A stretch of DNA of 64,000 bases from Cobetia marina (GCF_001720485.1 NZ_CP017114.1:1612001-1676000), one strand, 5' to 3'; numbered from the stretch's first letter, positions 27,905 to 36,444 are shown. Notes: generated by a model not told the origin, from the letters alone. Made by a program: numbers and translations.

Positions 27905-27956
27905 GCAGAGGTTGCCTCTGCCATGCCCGAAGCACCATTGGACGGCTCGGCCGTCC
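27905..27956 (+). terminator. Two hairpins after ankB
   Basis: GCAGAGG-TTG-CCTCTGC (27905-27921) and GGACGGC-TCG-GCCGTCC (27940-27956) are consecutive short perfect hairpins in the 115-base gap before the next gene. Neither has a U-tract, so they may be mRNA-stabilising or processing structures rather than full terminators. Confidence 0.45.
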
Positions 27957-28015
27957 TCTACCCGAGTGCTGCTCCCATTGGGGCGCTCACTCGACACCAC
28001 CTGGAGTCTCTCTGA

Positions 28016-28351
28016 ATGAAACGTCTGGTTCCCCTTGTCTGCCTGTCCATGCTCACTGCCGTCAGCACTCTCAGTCACGCAGAAGATAGCGTCTCCGATG
28101 CCCGGGTACGTGCTGCCTTGAGCGAGCCTCTGATCGCGGGTCACGCCCACGCGGCGTCCACGCGGCAGGCCGTCTTTGCCGCTACCGGCATGAGCACCTC
28201 GGCAGGGCGTGTGCAGCAGGCGCTGGAGCAGCCGCTGCAAGGCGTGCGCGGTGCCGCCGGTGGGATGATGAAAGTCCGCTATCAGGCCAATGATGCTGGC
28301 AAGAGTGTTTCTGCAACTCGAGTGGAGCACGCGCTCAACGACAGCGTGTAA
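28016..28351 (+). CDS. Small secreted protein with three S-x-x-R-V-x-x-A-L repeats
   Basis: A 111-residue protein with a clear signal peptide (M-K-R-L-V-P-L-V-C-L-S-M-L-T, cleavage near S-H-A-E). The mature part holds three copies of S-x-x-R-V-x-x-A-L: S-D-A-R-V-R-A-A-L, S-A-G-R-V-Q-Q-A-L and S-A-T-R-V-E-H-A-L, with unrelated spacers of about 20-35 residues. No Cys remains after the signal. I do not recognise the family. It lies on the same strand as katB-ankB, 116 bases on, so it may be part of the same stress response, but it is separated by hairpins and may have its own promoter. Confidence 0.6.
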   Translation: MKRLVPLVCLSMLTAVSTLSHAEDSVSDARVRAALSEPLIAGHAHAASTRQAVFAATGMSTSAGRVQQALEQPLQGVRGAAGGMMKVRYQANDAGKSVSATRVEHALNDSV

Positions 28352-28460
28352 AGCCCCGCATTTCGAGTGATTGAGCGTCTGGCGACCAGCAACAACACCA
28401 TCAATGGCTGACTCAAGACGAAGCCCGTCCTTGCCTTGCGCTCGATGACTCGAAAGATCT

Positions 28461-28508
28461 CTGGAAAGCCCTGAAGAAAGCCCTGAAGAAAGCCCTGAAG
28501 AAAGCCCT
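28461..28508 (+). repeat. Four 12-bp tandem repeats (GAAGAAAGCCCT)
   Basis: One degenerate unit (CTGGAAAGCCCT, 28461-28472) is followed by three exact GAAGAAAGCCCT units to 28508. The 543-base region 28352-28894 shows no convincing gene, only this repeat and a duplicated terminator. Confidence 0.9.
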
Positions 28509-28774
28509 GTAGAGAGACTCGCAGCAAGTCTCAGGAAAGCCCCCAGGACGACACGCGGAACTCTGCCTCCGCGCTCAGCTCCGGCCGAAAGGCCGCGTCC
28601 TCAGAAGCGTGCGAGCATTGCCCGCCGCGATGGCATCCTTGCGCAAATGCATGTGACTGACTCGGGCCATCGCCCCTGATGCAGCAGCATGCAGGACGTG
28701 TCTTTGCCCAAAGGTGACCTTGTCTGAAGCTGACCTTGTCGAAAGATGACCCTGCCCTGAATGTCCTGTCCCGA

Positions 28775-28840
28775 CATTCCTTGCCCGCCTCCGTGCGGGC
28801 TTTCTTGCATTCCTTGCCCGCCTTCGTGCGGGCTTTCTTG
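28775..28840 (+). repeat. Tandem 33-bp duplication carrying a terminator hairpin
   Basis: Bases 28775-28807 and 28808-28840 are near-identical (one C/T difference). Each holds GCCCGC-CTCCGT or CTTCGT-GCGGGC followed by TTTCTT, a rho-independent terminator on the plus strand. It is a terminator duplicated head to tail. The nearest gene it could serve is the small secreted protein, about 420 bases upstream; the gene after it is on the opposite strand. Confidence 0.88.
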
Positions 28841-28894
28841 TCTTGCGCGCCGGTTCGCGGTGCATCAGCTCTTCAGAAATCCGGCCCTGGCCGA

Positions 28895-29572
28895 TCAGGG
28901 GTCGAGGCGTGCCACGCGCTGCGAGATCTCTCTGATCAGCGCCGGAAGCTCGCGTGCACTGCGCATCTTCAGTGCCCCGGAGGGCGTGCCGAGGCCGTCC
29001 TCATGGTGGGCGAAGTGGATGACATGCATCCCGGCATCCAGCCCGGCTTTCACGCCGACGGCGGCGTCATCGATCACCACACAGCGCTGCGGCGCGAACC
29101 CCATCTGCTCGGCGGCGAGGCGATAGAGGCGTGGGTCCGGTTTCCAGACGCCCAGGGTGTAGGCACTGAATATGTGGCCGTCAAAGAAGCGCGCCAGCCC
29201 GGTGGTATCCAGTGCCAGGCGTACCTTGCGTTCCGGCCCGTTGGTGACCACGCCGCAGGGGTAGCCGGAGAGCTCCGCCAGTGCCTGAGGCATGCCGGGC
29301 ATGGCCGTGAGGCGAGCCGTCATCAGGTCCTCGAGGGTGGCACGCATGTGGGCCTCCATCTCATCCAGCCGCTCGGGGGCCAGCGCGCCATGATGTGCCT
29401 CGAGTTCCGCGACGATGCTGCGAAAACGTACGCCCCGGAAATGATCCAGATACCGGGCGGCCGTGAAGGGCAGGCCGTAGCCGGGTAACGTGCTGGCAAG
29501 CGCTTCTGCCAGCAGGACTTCGCTGTCTACCAGAGTCCCGTCAGAGTCAAACAGCAGGCAGAGTTCGGCCAT
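28895..29572 (-). CDS. HAD-superfamily (subfamily IA) phosphatase
   Basis: A 225-residue HAD phosphatase with the beta-phosphoglucomutase/phosphoglycolate phosphatase style cap. The nucleophile motif is F-D-S-D-G-T-L-V-D-S at residues 8-17, motif II is V-V-T-N-G, motif III Lys is in W-K-P-D-P, and motif IV is V-I-D-D-A. The second residue of motif I region (D-S-D) is as in YieH-like 6-phosphogluconate phosphatases, but substrate cannot be assigned with confidence. It is a single gene on the minus strand, ending beside the duplicated plus-strand terminator. Confidence 0.85.
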   Translation of the reverse strand: MAELCLLFDSDGTLVDSEVLLAEALASTLPGYGLPFTAARYLDHFRGVRFRSIVAELEAHHGALAPERLDEMEAHMRATLEDLMTARLTAMPGMPQALAELSGYPCGVVTNGPERKVRLALDTTGLARFFDGHIFSAYTLGVWKPDPRLYRLAAEQMGFAPQRCVVIDDAAVGVKAGLDAGMHVIHFAHHEDGLGTPSGALKMRSARELPALIREISQRVARLDP

Positions 29573-29767
29573 TGATGCCTCGTGGAGTGTCGGAAGTGAT
29601 AGTCACGACATTAGCAGTTTCCTGAGGGTGGCGGCCATGGGACAAGTCGTTGAATTCACGCCTCTCATGGCGCATGAAATGCGTCCGGGTGGCGGAGTTG
29701 CCAGGCGCGACTGACATGGGCGACTGAGTTGGGCGAGCCAATGAGAATACGTCTTCTTTGGATATTT

Positions 29768-29812
29768 GTTGACAGTGTCAACCAATTGCCCATATAGTTG
29801 CTCTTTAGCAAC
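29768..29812 (+). promoter_or_regulatory. Promoter with two operator-like palindromes before marR
   Basis: TTGACA (29769-29774) and TATAGT (29793-29798), 18 bases apart, form a good promoter. GTTGACA-G-TGTCAAC (29768-29782) is a perfect palindrome covering the -35, and GTTGCT-CTTT-AGCAAC (29797-29812) covers the likely transcription start. Both begin with GTTG and end with CAAC, suggesting two sites for the same repressor, most likely the MarR protein itself. Confidence 0.75.
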
Positions 29813-29828
29813 CAACTGATGGAAGACC

Positions 29829-30305
29829 ATGGCAACGACCGCTTTGCATGAAGTGCTGCATCGTCTGATGCACGTCTATCGCAAGCAGCTCCGCGATGGC
29901 ATCCAGCAGCACGGCATCGACTTGCCTGTCCTGCACATCCGGATGTTGAAGAGCATCGTCCGGGTTCCCGAATGCACCGCCCACAAGGTCGGGCAGCTGC
30001 TCGGGCAGGACAAGGGGCGTGTCACTCGCGTCCTGAACGAGCTGGAGGCCCGCGGGCTGGTGTCACGACACCAGAACCCGCAGGACCGGCGCAGTCAGCT
30101 GCTGCAGGTATCCGCAGCGGGGAGTGACATGCTGGAGCGAGTCAAGGTGCTGGAACAGGAGACGGCCCAGCGCATGGCCGGTGATCTCGGTGATGAGGAG
30201 ATCGCGGCCTTTCTGAACACGGCGACTCGCATGATGGACAACGTCTCCGCATGCGGGGATTTCAGTGCTGATGTGCCCAATGGCAACGACGACAGGAGTG
30301 CGTGA
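29829..30305 (+). CDS. MarR-family transcriptional regulator
   Basis: A 158-residue winged-helix regulator. The DNA-binding core is C-T-A-H-K-V-G-Q-L-L-G-Q-D-K-G-R-V-T-R-V-L-N-E-L-E-A-R-G-L-V (residues about 48-80), followed by the wing D-R-R-S-Q-L-L. It begins after a promoter with two palindromes, so autorepression is likely. The stop (TGA, 30303-30305) is one base before the ATG of the siderophore-interacting protein, so both are in one operon. The ligand is unknown; a link to oxidative or iron state is suggested only by the partner gene. Confidence 0.88.
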   Translation: MATTALHEVLHRLMHVYRKQLRDGIQQHGIDLPVLHIRMLKSIVRVPECTAHKVGQLLGQDKGRVTRVLNELEARGLVSRHQNPQDRRSQLLQVSAAGSDMLERVKVLEQETAQRMAGDLGDEEIAAFLNTATRMMDNVSACGDFSADVPNGNDDRSA

Positions 30306-30306
30306 G

Positions 30307-31056
30307 ATGGCCAAGCCCGCGATGCGAGACCTCGAGGTGATTCGTACCCAGCGTGTCACCGAACACATGTTGCGCGTGACGCTGGGGGGCGAGAATATCG
30401 GCTCCCTTCCCGAAGGCCAGGAGAGTGCCTACATCAAGCTGGTCTTCGCGCGTGGGGAAGGTGAGCGACCGATGATGCGCACCTACACCATTCGTCATCA
30501 GCGCGCGACCGAGATCGATGTCGATTTCGTGCTGCATGAAGAGGCAGGCCCGGCGTCTGTCTGGGCGGCCAGTGCCAGGCCGGGTGACAGCATCACCATC
30601 GGCGGCCCGGGGCCCAGGAAGTTGATCAACATGGCGGCCGACAGCTTCCTGCTGGCGGGTGACATGACGGCGTTGCCGGCGATCAGCGTCAATCTGGCCG
30701 AACTGCCGGTGGATGCCCGAGGACACGCCATCATTGAAGTGCCGGATGCGGCTGACATCCAGACGCTTGAGCACCCGCCGGGAATCGAGCTGCACTGGCT
30801 GATCAACCCGCAGCCAGACCCGGAAGGCCAGCCGCTGCTGGAGAAGGTTGCCTCGTTGCCGAGACTGGAAGGTCAGATCTCTGTCTGGGCGGCCTGTGAA
30901 TTCGGCAGCATGCGTGCGCTACGTGCTCACCTCAAGCAGGCCTACGAGATTCCCAAGTCCCACTTCTATGTCTCGAGCTACTGGAAGATCGGTCAGTCAG
31001 AAGATGGTCACAAGCTGGCCAAGCAACAGGACGCCGAGACCGAGCAGGCGGACTGA
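30307..31056 (+). CDS. Siderophore-interacting protein (FAD-linked ferric-siderophore reductase, ViuB type)
   Basis: A 249-residue member of the siderophore-interacting protein family, cytoplasmic flavin enzymes that reduce ferric siderophores to release iron. The FAD-binding R-T-Y-T-I-R-H near residue 58 and the C-terminal W-A-A-C-E-F-G-S-M-R-A-L-R near 196 and Y-V-S-S-Y-W-K-I-G are family signatures. AGGAG precedes ATG 30307; translation is coupled to marR. Unlike many relatives no Fur box is seen at its promoter; the divergent-facing TonB receptor gene nearby does have one. Confidence 0.9.
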   Translation: MAKPAMRDLEVIRTQRVTEHMLRVTLGGENIGSLPEGQESAYIKLVFARGEGERPMMRTYTIRHQRATEIDVDFVLHEEAGPASVWAASARPGDSITIGGPGPRKLINMAADSFLLAGDMTALPAISVNLAELPVDARGHAIIEVPDAADIQTLEHPPGIELHWLINPQPDPEGQPLLEKVASLPRLEGQISVWAACEFGSMRALRAHLKQAYEIPKSHFYVSSYWKIGQSEDGHKLAKQQDAETEQAD

Positions 31057-31100
31057 CACCGGCGCGTCAGGTGCAAGGCAGGTGGTCCGGACACGAAAAA

Positions 31101-31124
31101 GCCCCACAGGCAGGCCTGTGGGGC
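31101..31124 (-). terminator. Terminator between the siderophore reductase and TonB receptor genes
   Basis: GCCCCACAGG (31101-31110) pairs with CCTGTGGGGC (31115-31124). The A-run before it becomes a U-tract on the minus strand, so it ends the TonB receptor transcript; it may also serve the plus strand. Confidence 0.8.
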
Positions 31125-31183
31125 AATCTGACAGTCAACGCATCGCGAGCATCGGCTGACTGACCCGCAAACAGCGGACGGAC

Positions 31184-33139
31184 TCAGAAGCGGTAGCTGG
31201 CACCCAGCCGGATGTCACGACCTGGCTCCAGCATGCTGTCGCCACTGCTGAGCAGGTAGCTGCTGTGATCGCTGTAGCGCTTGTCGAACAGATTGTTGAC
31301 CGCCAAGGTCAGAGTCAGATCCTGCCAGGCGGCCGGTGTCCACTGGGCGCGGATGTCGTGCGTCACGTAGCCCGGCTTTTCCTCATCGCCTTGTGCCACG
31401 CGCTCCAGGCGCTCCACCGCATTGAGGGTGTAGCCCAGCGTGATGTCGTGGTGCGCAAGACGGTACTGGTGATCCCAGGTCCACTTGTCGCCGGTGGAGG
31501 CACCGATGTTCATCTCGTCACCCAGCGGGTCGCCATCGTTGTTCTTCATCACCACCTTGGCGTAGCCCAGGCGGGTGTCATAGCCACCGACTCCCCAGTT
31601 CACGCTGGCTTCATAGCCACGACTCTCGACGTCGCCATCCAGGTTGTAGAGCACCGCCGGATCACTGCCGCGATCATAGGCCTGGTAGTTCTCGATATCG
31701 GTATGAAAGCCGGTCAGCGCGAAGCCGAGGCGATCGCCCTGGGTCAACGCATCCTGCTGGTGCCAATCGAGACCGATCTCGCGCTGGCGAGCGCGTTCCG
31801 GCTCCAGTCCTTCCGCGATGGTGACGTCATCCCCGATCAGGATCACTTCCCGCGCCTTGGCACCCCGGATGGCCTCGCCGTAACCGGCATGCAGGGTCAG
31901 GTTGTCAGTGGCATCGACACTCAGAATCGCGTTGGGGGAGACCTCGCTGCCACTGACGCTACCGGCCTCGCCGTAATCGCTGTCGTAGTCATCCAGGCGC
32001 GCGCCAACGGACAGAGCCCACGGGCCCAGTGTCATGCGGTTCTGGGCGTAGACCCCCAGGTTGCGTGAGGTGTCTTCGTTGTTGGGGCCAGAGCTGCCTG
32101 CGTCATCGGAGCGACGGGTGTCCTGATCATAGAAGTCCACGCCGGTCGTCAGGGCATGCGCCACATCACCCGTCTTGAGGCGGAAGGTGTTGCGAACATC
32201 CGCGCCGAATTCGCGGGAGCGGCTGGTGCTGCCACTTTCGACACGATCCAGTTCCTGGGTGGTGTGATAGAGGGTGGTCTTCGTATCGATCAGGTCATTG
32301 CCCGGGTGCCAGGCGTGATTGACGGTAAAGGTCTCACGCTCCATTTCCTGATAGGTCGGCTGCTGGCTGCTGAAGCTCGGCATGTGAGGGCGTGTGAAGT
32401 AGGTGCCGTGATCGGTCGTGCGCTCGGCACTGATGCGCAGGTCCTGATCATTGACGTCCAGCAGAGACATCTTGAGCAGGTAGCCGCGCTGCTGGCCTGC
32501 GGTCTGCTCCTGCTCACCGCCACCGCCGACCTCATAATCATCGCTGTTGCGACCACTGACATATCCCATCAGACCGAGATTTTCTCCCAGACGACCATAG
32601 AACGCCGTGGTGCCGGAGGTGGCGTCCGCCGCGCTCTCGGTACCGACGGAGACGCGCGCCCCCATATCCTGACCGGGCTTGAGCAGATCCTGCGCATCCT
32701 TGGTCTCGAAGCGGAGGCTGCCGCCAAGCGCCCCCGGGCCATCATCCGCCGTCGCAGGGCCGGTATCGACTTCCGCCTGCTTGAGCAGGGCAGGGTCAAT
32801 GGTCAGTCGGCCGGTATGGTGGAAGAGATAGCCACCCTGACGCGCGCCATCGATGGTGACGTTCAGGTTGGTGTCTTCCAGTCCACGAACATAGACCTTC
32901 TGGCCGATGGCGATGCCGCCACCGACACTGACCCCCGGTTCGGCACGGAAGAGGTCTTCCAGGTCACGAGCCTGGCGTTCTTCGATCTCTTCGGCGCTGA
33001 TCACGACATTCTGTTCAAGACGGTCTTCGCTGACGACAAGCGTGGACATGTCGCCGGCGAGCGCATGGCTCGTGGCGCCGAGAGTCAGTGTGCTGGCGGA
33101 AAGGACGGCGGCGGTAAGCGGATGGAGACGGAGATGCAC
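31184..33139 (-). CDS. TonB-dependent outer-membrane receptor
   Basis: A 651-residue outer-membrane receptor with signal peptide (M-H-L-R-L-H-P-L-T-A-A-V-L-S, cleavage after H-A-L-A), a plug domain (L-V-V-S-E-D-R near the TonB box position, then D-L-F-R-A-E-P-G-V-S-V, V-Y-V-R-G-L, and G-P-G-A-L-G-G-S-L) and a 22-strand-type barrel ending in Phe (S-Y-R-F). GTG 33139 is chosen because AAGGGA lies 6 bases upstream and it gives a normal signal peptide. The G-x-x-F-x-T plug and N-N-L-F-D-K-R-Y-x-D-H near the C-terminus resemble haem/siderophore receptors. A Fur box upstream indicates iron repression; ligand unknown. Confidence 0.9.
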   Translation of the reverse strand: MHLRLHPLTAAVLSASTLTLGATSHALAGDMSTLVVSEDRLEQNVVISAEEIEERQARDLEDLFRAEPGVSVGGGIAIGQKVYVRGLEDTNLNVTIDGARQGGYLFHHTGRLTIDPALLKQAEVDTGPATADDGPGALGGSLRFETKDAQDLLKPGQDMGARVSVGTESAADATSGTTAFYGRLGENLGLMGYVSGRNSDDYEVGGGGEQEQTAGQQRGYLLKMSLLDVNDQDLRISAERTTDHGTYFTRPHMPSFSSQQPTYQEMERETFTVNHAWHPGNDLIDTKTTLYHTTQELDRVESGSTSRSREFGADVRNTFRLKTGDVAHALTTGVDFYDQDTRRSDDAGSSGPNNEDTSRNLGVYAQNRMTLGPWALSVGARLDDYDSDYGEAGSVSGSEVSPNAILSVDATDNLTLHAGYGEAIRGAKAREVILIGDDVTIAEGLEPERARQREIGLDWHQQDALTQGDRLGFALTGFHTDIENYQAYDRGSDPAVLYNLDGDVESRGYEASVNWGVGGYDTRLGYAKVVMKNNDGDPLGDEMNIGASTGDKWTWDHQYRLAHHDITLGYTLNAVERLERVAQGDEEKPGYVTHDIRAQWTPAAWQDLTLTLAVNNLFDKRYSDHSSYLLSSGDSMLEPGRDIRLGASYRF

Positions 33140-33179
33140 GTGGATTCCCTTGCTTGAATAGTTATATCTAACGGTTGGC

Positions 33180-33197
33180 AATGCTAATCGTTCTCAC
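33180..33197 (-). promoter_or_regulatory. Fur box of the TonB receptor gene
   Basis: Read on the minus strand, GTGAGAACGATTAGCATT differs at only a few positions from the TGAGAATGATTATCATT form of the Fur consensus. It lies about 40-60 bases upstream of the GTG start, where it would cover the promoter. Confidence 0.75.
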
Positions 33198-33370
33198 TAA
33201 CTGTTTGCAAGATCCTTGCACAATTTATCGTCAGACGCCTCTCCTGAGTCGTCACGAGCCTGTCAGGCGCGAGCGGATTGCGCTGTGGTAGGTGAGCCGG
33301 GGCGGTAGAGGGTGAGAATCAACCGATGCCTCTGGCGATAAGCGGTGCCAGAGGCATGTACTGAGTCGCG

Positions 33371-33967
33371 TTATTTCAGACCGAACAGACGGAAGGCTTT
33401 CTGGCGAAGTTGCTCGCGATGATAATCATTGATCAACGGCAGATCGTAGCAGGTCACGCCTTCCACATAGGTGCCGACGATTCGTTTGCGTCCATTATTG
33501 CTACCGAGAGTAATGGATATTGCACAATCAGGCGCTAAATGTGGAAGCATGCTGGTATCTGGCACTAGATCCTGAAAACGACCATCAGAGAATTTGTATT
33601 GAATCTTGTGTCTACCCTGGAACGTGTAGCCATCGGTATCGGTTTCTTCAAGGTAGCGCGATCCAATGGTCAGCTTGAAAGCTGCAACTGTCATTACCGC
33701 GGTGTTATCTTCCGTGGTATTCCAAGCGACAGCCTGCATATTCTCGTTTGCTTGCCCATCCGCAGCGGTAGCTGTGTAGTCCTTGACTTCGCTGCTTGAA
33801 TCAATGGCGACAACATTGAACCCTTCAGGCTTGTTGACGCGTTCCATCGGGAAGCCAGGAGCCAGGAAAGCGTTCTGTTTATTGTCGTAGTGAGCGGGTT
33901 CTGACTGCAGAGCGGCACACCCTGAAAACAATCCAAACGATATGGCAATGCCAGCGAAATATTTCAT
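33371..33967 (-). CDS. Putative lipoprotein of unknown function
   Basis: A 198-residue protein with a lipoprotein signal peptide (M-K-Y-F-A-G-I-A-I-S-F-G-L-F-S-G-C, lipid-modified Cys17). ATG 33967 is chosen since it opens the signal; the frame extends to 33988. The mature part is polar with no recognised domain; two further Cys residues (in D-C-A-I-S and V-T-C-Y-D) could form a disulfide. Codon use is noticeably more AT-rich than the neighbours, hinting at recent acquisition. It stands alone on the minus strand. Confidence 0.7.
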   Translation of the reverse strand: MKYFAGIAISFGLFSGCAALQSEPAHYDNKQNAFLAPGFPMERVNKPEGFNVVAIDSSSEVKDYTATAADGQANENMQAVAWNTTEDNTAVMTVAAFKLTIGSRYLEETDTDGYTFQGRHKIQYKFSDGRFQDLVPDTSMLPHLAPDCAISITLGSNNGRKRIVGTYVEGVTCYDLPLINDYHREQLRQKAFRLFGLK

Positions 33968-34125
33968 ATGATGTTCCCTATCATTCAATTCAATATTGTT
34001 ATGAGAGGACTGATTTCATCGAGTCTTCGCCGGCCAGTATGCGATGTGATACTTGTCACGTAAATATATCGTAGTCACGGAAAGAGAATCACTCGGGTTC
34101 GGTTTATTTGCGATAACGCATAAAA

Positions 34126-34150
34126 AGCCCGCCATCATGGATGGCGGGCT
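34126..34150 (-). terminator. Terminator after the first tctA
   Basis: AGCCCGCCATC (34126-34136) pairs with GATGGCGGGCT (34140-34150), loop ATG. The A-run before it is a U-tract for minus-strand transcripts leaving tctA (stop at 34238). Confidence 0.85.
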
Positions 34151-34237
34151 GTCTTGTCTTTCACCGATGTCTAGCGTTTCAGGCGACTCTTGCCTGGAGC
34201 ACTCGGCGCCTCGCAGGTGCGAGGCGCGAAGGAGTGT

Positions 34238-35782
34238 TCAGCCCGTCGAGCCTGCCTTCTCGGGGGCCGCCTGCTTCAACTGCACCGGCTTGCGGATACC
34301 GAGGAAGTAGACGAAGACCACCGTCAACACGACGAAGAACAGACTGTCCGGCGTGGTGATGAAGGTCATCGGGTTGCCGTTGGAGAGCGTCAGCGCGCGG
34401 CGCAGGAACTCTTCCAGATTCGGGCCGAGAATGAAGCCGAGCAGCAGCGTGATCACCGGGTAATCATGCTTGCGCATCAGGTAGGCGACGATGCCCAGCA
34501 CCAGAGTCATCATCATCTGGAACACGGAGTAGGTGGCCACGAAGCTGCCGACGACGGCCAGCAATGCGATGGCGCCGTAGAGCACGTCCTTGCGGATGGT
34601 GACGATGCGCAGGAAGTAGGGCCCCATCAGATAGAGCGTCAGAGGAATCAGGATCAGGGCGCTGAACAGCAGCGAGGCCAGCATCGGCGCGATCAGTCCG
34701 GATTGTGACGCCATCAGTTGCGGCCCCGGCTGGATGCCGTTGATCACCAGTACGCCCAGCACGATGGCCGTGACCGGATCGCCCGGAATCCCGAAGGTCA
34801 GCATCGGCACCAGAGCGCCACCACAGACGGCATTGTTGGCACTTTCGGCGGCGGCGATGCCCTGGGGATTGCCCTTGCCGAAGCTCTCGGGCTTCTTCGA
34901 GGTGCGCACGGTTTCCACGTAGGCGAGGAAGCCGCCCATCGAACCGCCTGCGCCGGGCAGGGTGCCGACCATGTAGCCGATCAACGTCGACTTCAGATAG
35001 CAGCCGATGCCGATCTCGCGAATGGCGCTCAGCGGCGGAATGAAATCACGACGCTTGAGCTGTTGGCTGGCCTTGAGCTGCTGGCGGATGGCGGCGTCCT
35101 TCTTGCGATTGCCGACCTGGATCAGCAGCTCGCTGATGGCGAAGGTGCCGATGATGACCGGCATCAGGTCGATCCCGGCAGTCAGCTCACTGATGCCGAA
35201 GGTGAAGCGCGCCAGTGGCTGCATGGCGTCCAGCCCGATCGTCGCCAGCATCAGGCCCAGGCAGGCGGTGATGCCGGCCTTGCGGATGTTGCCGCGCTGG
35301 GCGACCACGATCACGATCAGCGCGAAGGCGATCAGCGCGCACTTGCCGGTGGTCTTGACCAGCAGTGAGGCCTCGGCGATGAACGGTGCCAGCACGATCA
35401 ACAGCAATGCGCCGAGGCTACCGCCGACCATCGAACCGAAGGAGGCATGACCCAGTGCCAGGGCACCTTCGCCACGCTGTTGCATGGGATAGCCTTCCAG
35501 TGCCGTCATCATCGAGGAGGGGGCACCGGGGATGTTGATGGTGGTGGCGGTGATGCTGCCGCCACACATGCCGGCCATGTAGATGCTGGCACACGCCATC
35601 AGGGCGGTAGTCACGTCCAGGCTATAGGTCAGCGGCAACAGCAGGGCGAGCGCCAGGGTGGCGGTCAGGCCCGGAATGGCCGAGAAGATGGTGCCGATGA
35701 CGAAGCCGGCGACCACGTAGAACAGGATGACCGGGTCCAGCAGCAGGGCGAAGCTTGAAAATACCTGAGCGATGAATTCCAT
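34238..35782 (-). CDS. tctA: Tripartite tricarboxylate transporter (TTT) large permease, TctA family
   Basis: A 514-residue inner-membrane protein with about 10-12 hydrophobic spans. TctA hallmarks are F-S-A-I-P-G-L-T-A-T near residue 32, G-A-P-S-S-M-M-T-A-L-E-G near 88 and G-T-L-P-G-A-G-G-S-M-G-G-F near 275. It forms the channel half of a sodium-driven carboxylate importer with TctB and the periplasmic TctC. Start at 35782 has GGAGG about 7 bases upstream; it begins 3 bases after tctB ends, so operon order is rraA-like, tctC, tctB, tctA. Substrate is unknown; the neighbours suggest a sugar acid. Confidence 0.93.
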   Translation of the reverse strand: MEFIAQVFSSFALLLDPVILFYVVAGFVIGTIFSAIPGLTATLALALLLPLTYSLDVTTALMACASIYMAGMCGGSITATTINIPGAPSSMMTALEGYPMQQRGEGALALGHASFGSMVGGSLGALLLIVLAPFIAEASLLVKTTGKCALIAFALIVIVVAQRGNIRKAGITACLGLMLATIGLDAMQPLARFTFGISELTAGIDLMPVIIGTFAISELLIQVGNRKKDAAIRQQLKASQQLKRRDFIPPLSAIREIGIGCYLKSTLIGYMVGTLPGAGGSMGGFLAYVETVRTSKKPESFGKGNPQGIAAAESANNAVCGGALVPMLTFGIPGDPVTAIVLGVLVINGIQPGPQLMASQSGLIAPMLASLLFSALILIPLTLYLMGPYFLRIVTIRKDVLYGAIALLAVVGSFVATYSVFQMMMTLVLGIVAYLMRKHDYPVITLLLGFILGPNLEEFLRRALTLSNGNPMTFITTPDSLFFVVLTVVFVYFLGIRKPVQLKQAAPEKAGSTG

Positions 35783-35785
35783 GCG

Positions 35786-36331
35786 TCATCCTCCACTCGT
35801 GGCGACGAGAGCGGACAGCTCGAAGGTCGGCAGGTGGACATTGAAGAGTTGTTCGAAGAGCAGATAGCCCAGTGCGGAGATGGCGCAGGCGATCAATGCC
35901 TTGCTGATCCATTTCTCACGCCCCGAGAACAGCAGCATCACGCTGAAGACATAGAGCGCGGACGCTAGCAGGTACCCCAGGTGCGAAAACGCCAGGATAT
36001 AGAGGGCGGTCACCAGCATCAGGCGCAGCGCCGGTGAGAACAGCGGTGCGCTGGCGTCGCCGTCGGTCGTGGAAGACTCCTTGCCGTCATCCGCTGCAGC
36101 GCCGCGGCTGGCGCGGTGCTGGCTGACCAGCTGGGCCACGCAGAGCACGAGCGCGATGCACCCGATGAGGGCAGGGAAGAACGAGGCCGTCAGACGGCCA
36201 TTGTCCAATGGCGGCGCCATCTGGAAGGCGCTGATCAGATAGAGCGCACTGACGGCCGTCATGACCAGCGTCAGCGGTGTCGCCCCGCTGATCAACCAGT
36301 GGCGTCGGGGAGGGGAAGCGGATGAGGACAT
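35786..36331 (-). CDS. tctB: TTT small permease, TctB family
   Basis: A 181-residue membrane protein with four predicted spans (for example T-L-V-M-T-A-V-S-A-L-Y-L-I-S-A-F and Y-L-L-A-S-A-L-Y-V-F-S-V-M-L-L-F) and a polar Ser/Asp-rich loop between spans 2 and 3, as in TctB proteins. The P-x-F-F-P element (T-A-S-F-F-P-A-L-I-G) is typical. ATG 36331 follows AAGGAAT. It lies between tctC and tctA in the same operon. Confidence 0.85.
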   Translation of the reverse strand: MSSSASPPRRHWLISGATPLTLVMTAVSALYLISAFQMAPPLDNGRLTASFFPALIGCIALVLCVAQLVSQHRASRGAAADDGKESSTTDGDASAPLFSPALRLMLVTALYILAFSHLGYLLASALYVFSVMLLFSGREKWISKALIACAISALGYLLFEQLFNVHLPTFELSALVATSGG

Positions 36332-36444
36332 GACAGAATTCCTTGGCGGCGCCCGTTGCCGGACGCCGCTTGACGATGGAAGTGAAGGAGGACGGGTAGA
36401 CGTCGAGTGGCATCGACACTCAGTGGTGCCGCTTGCCGGCACGT

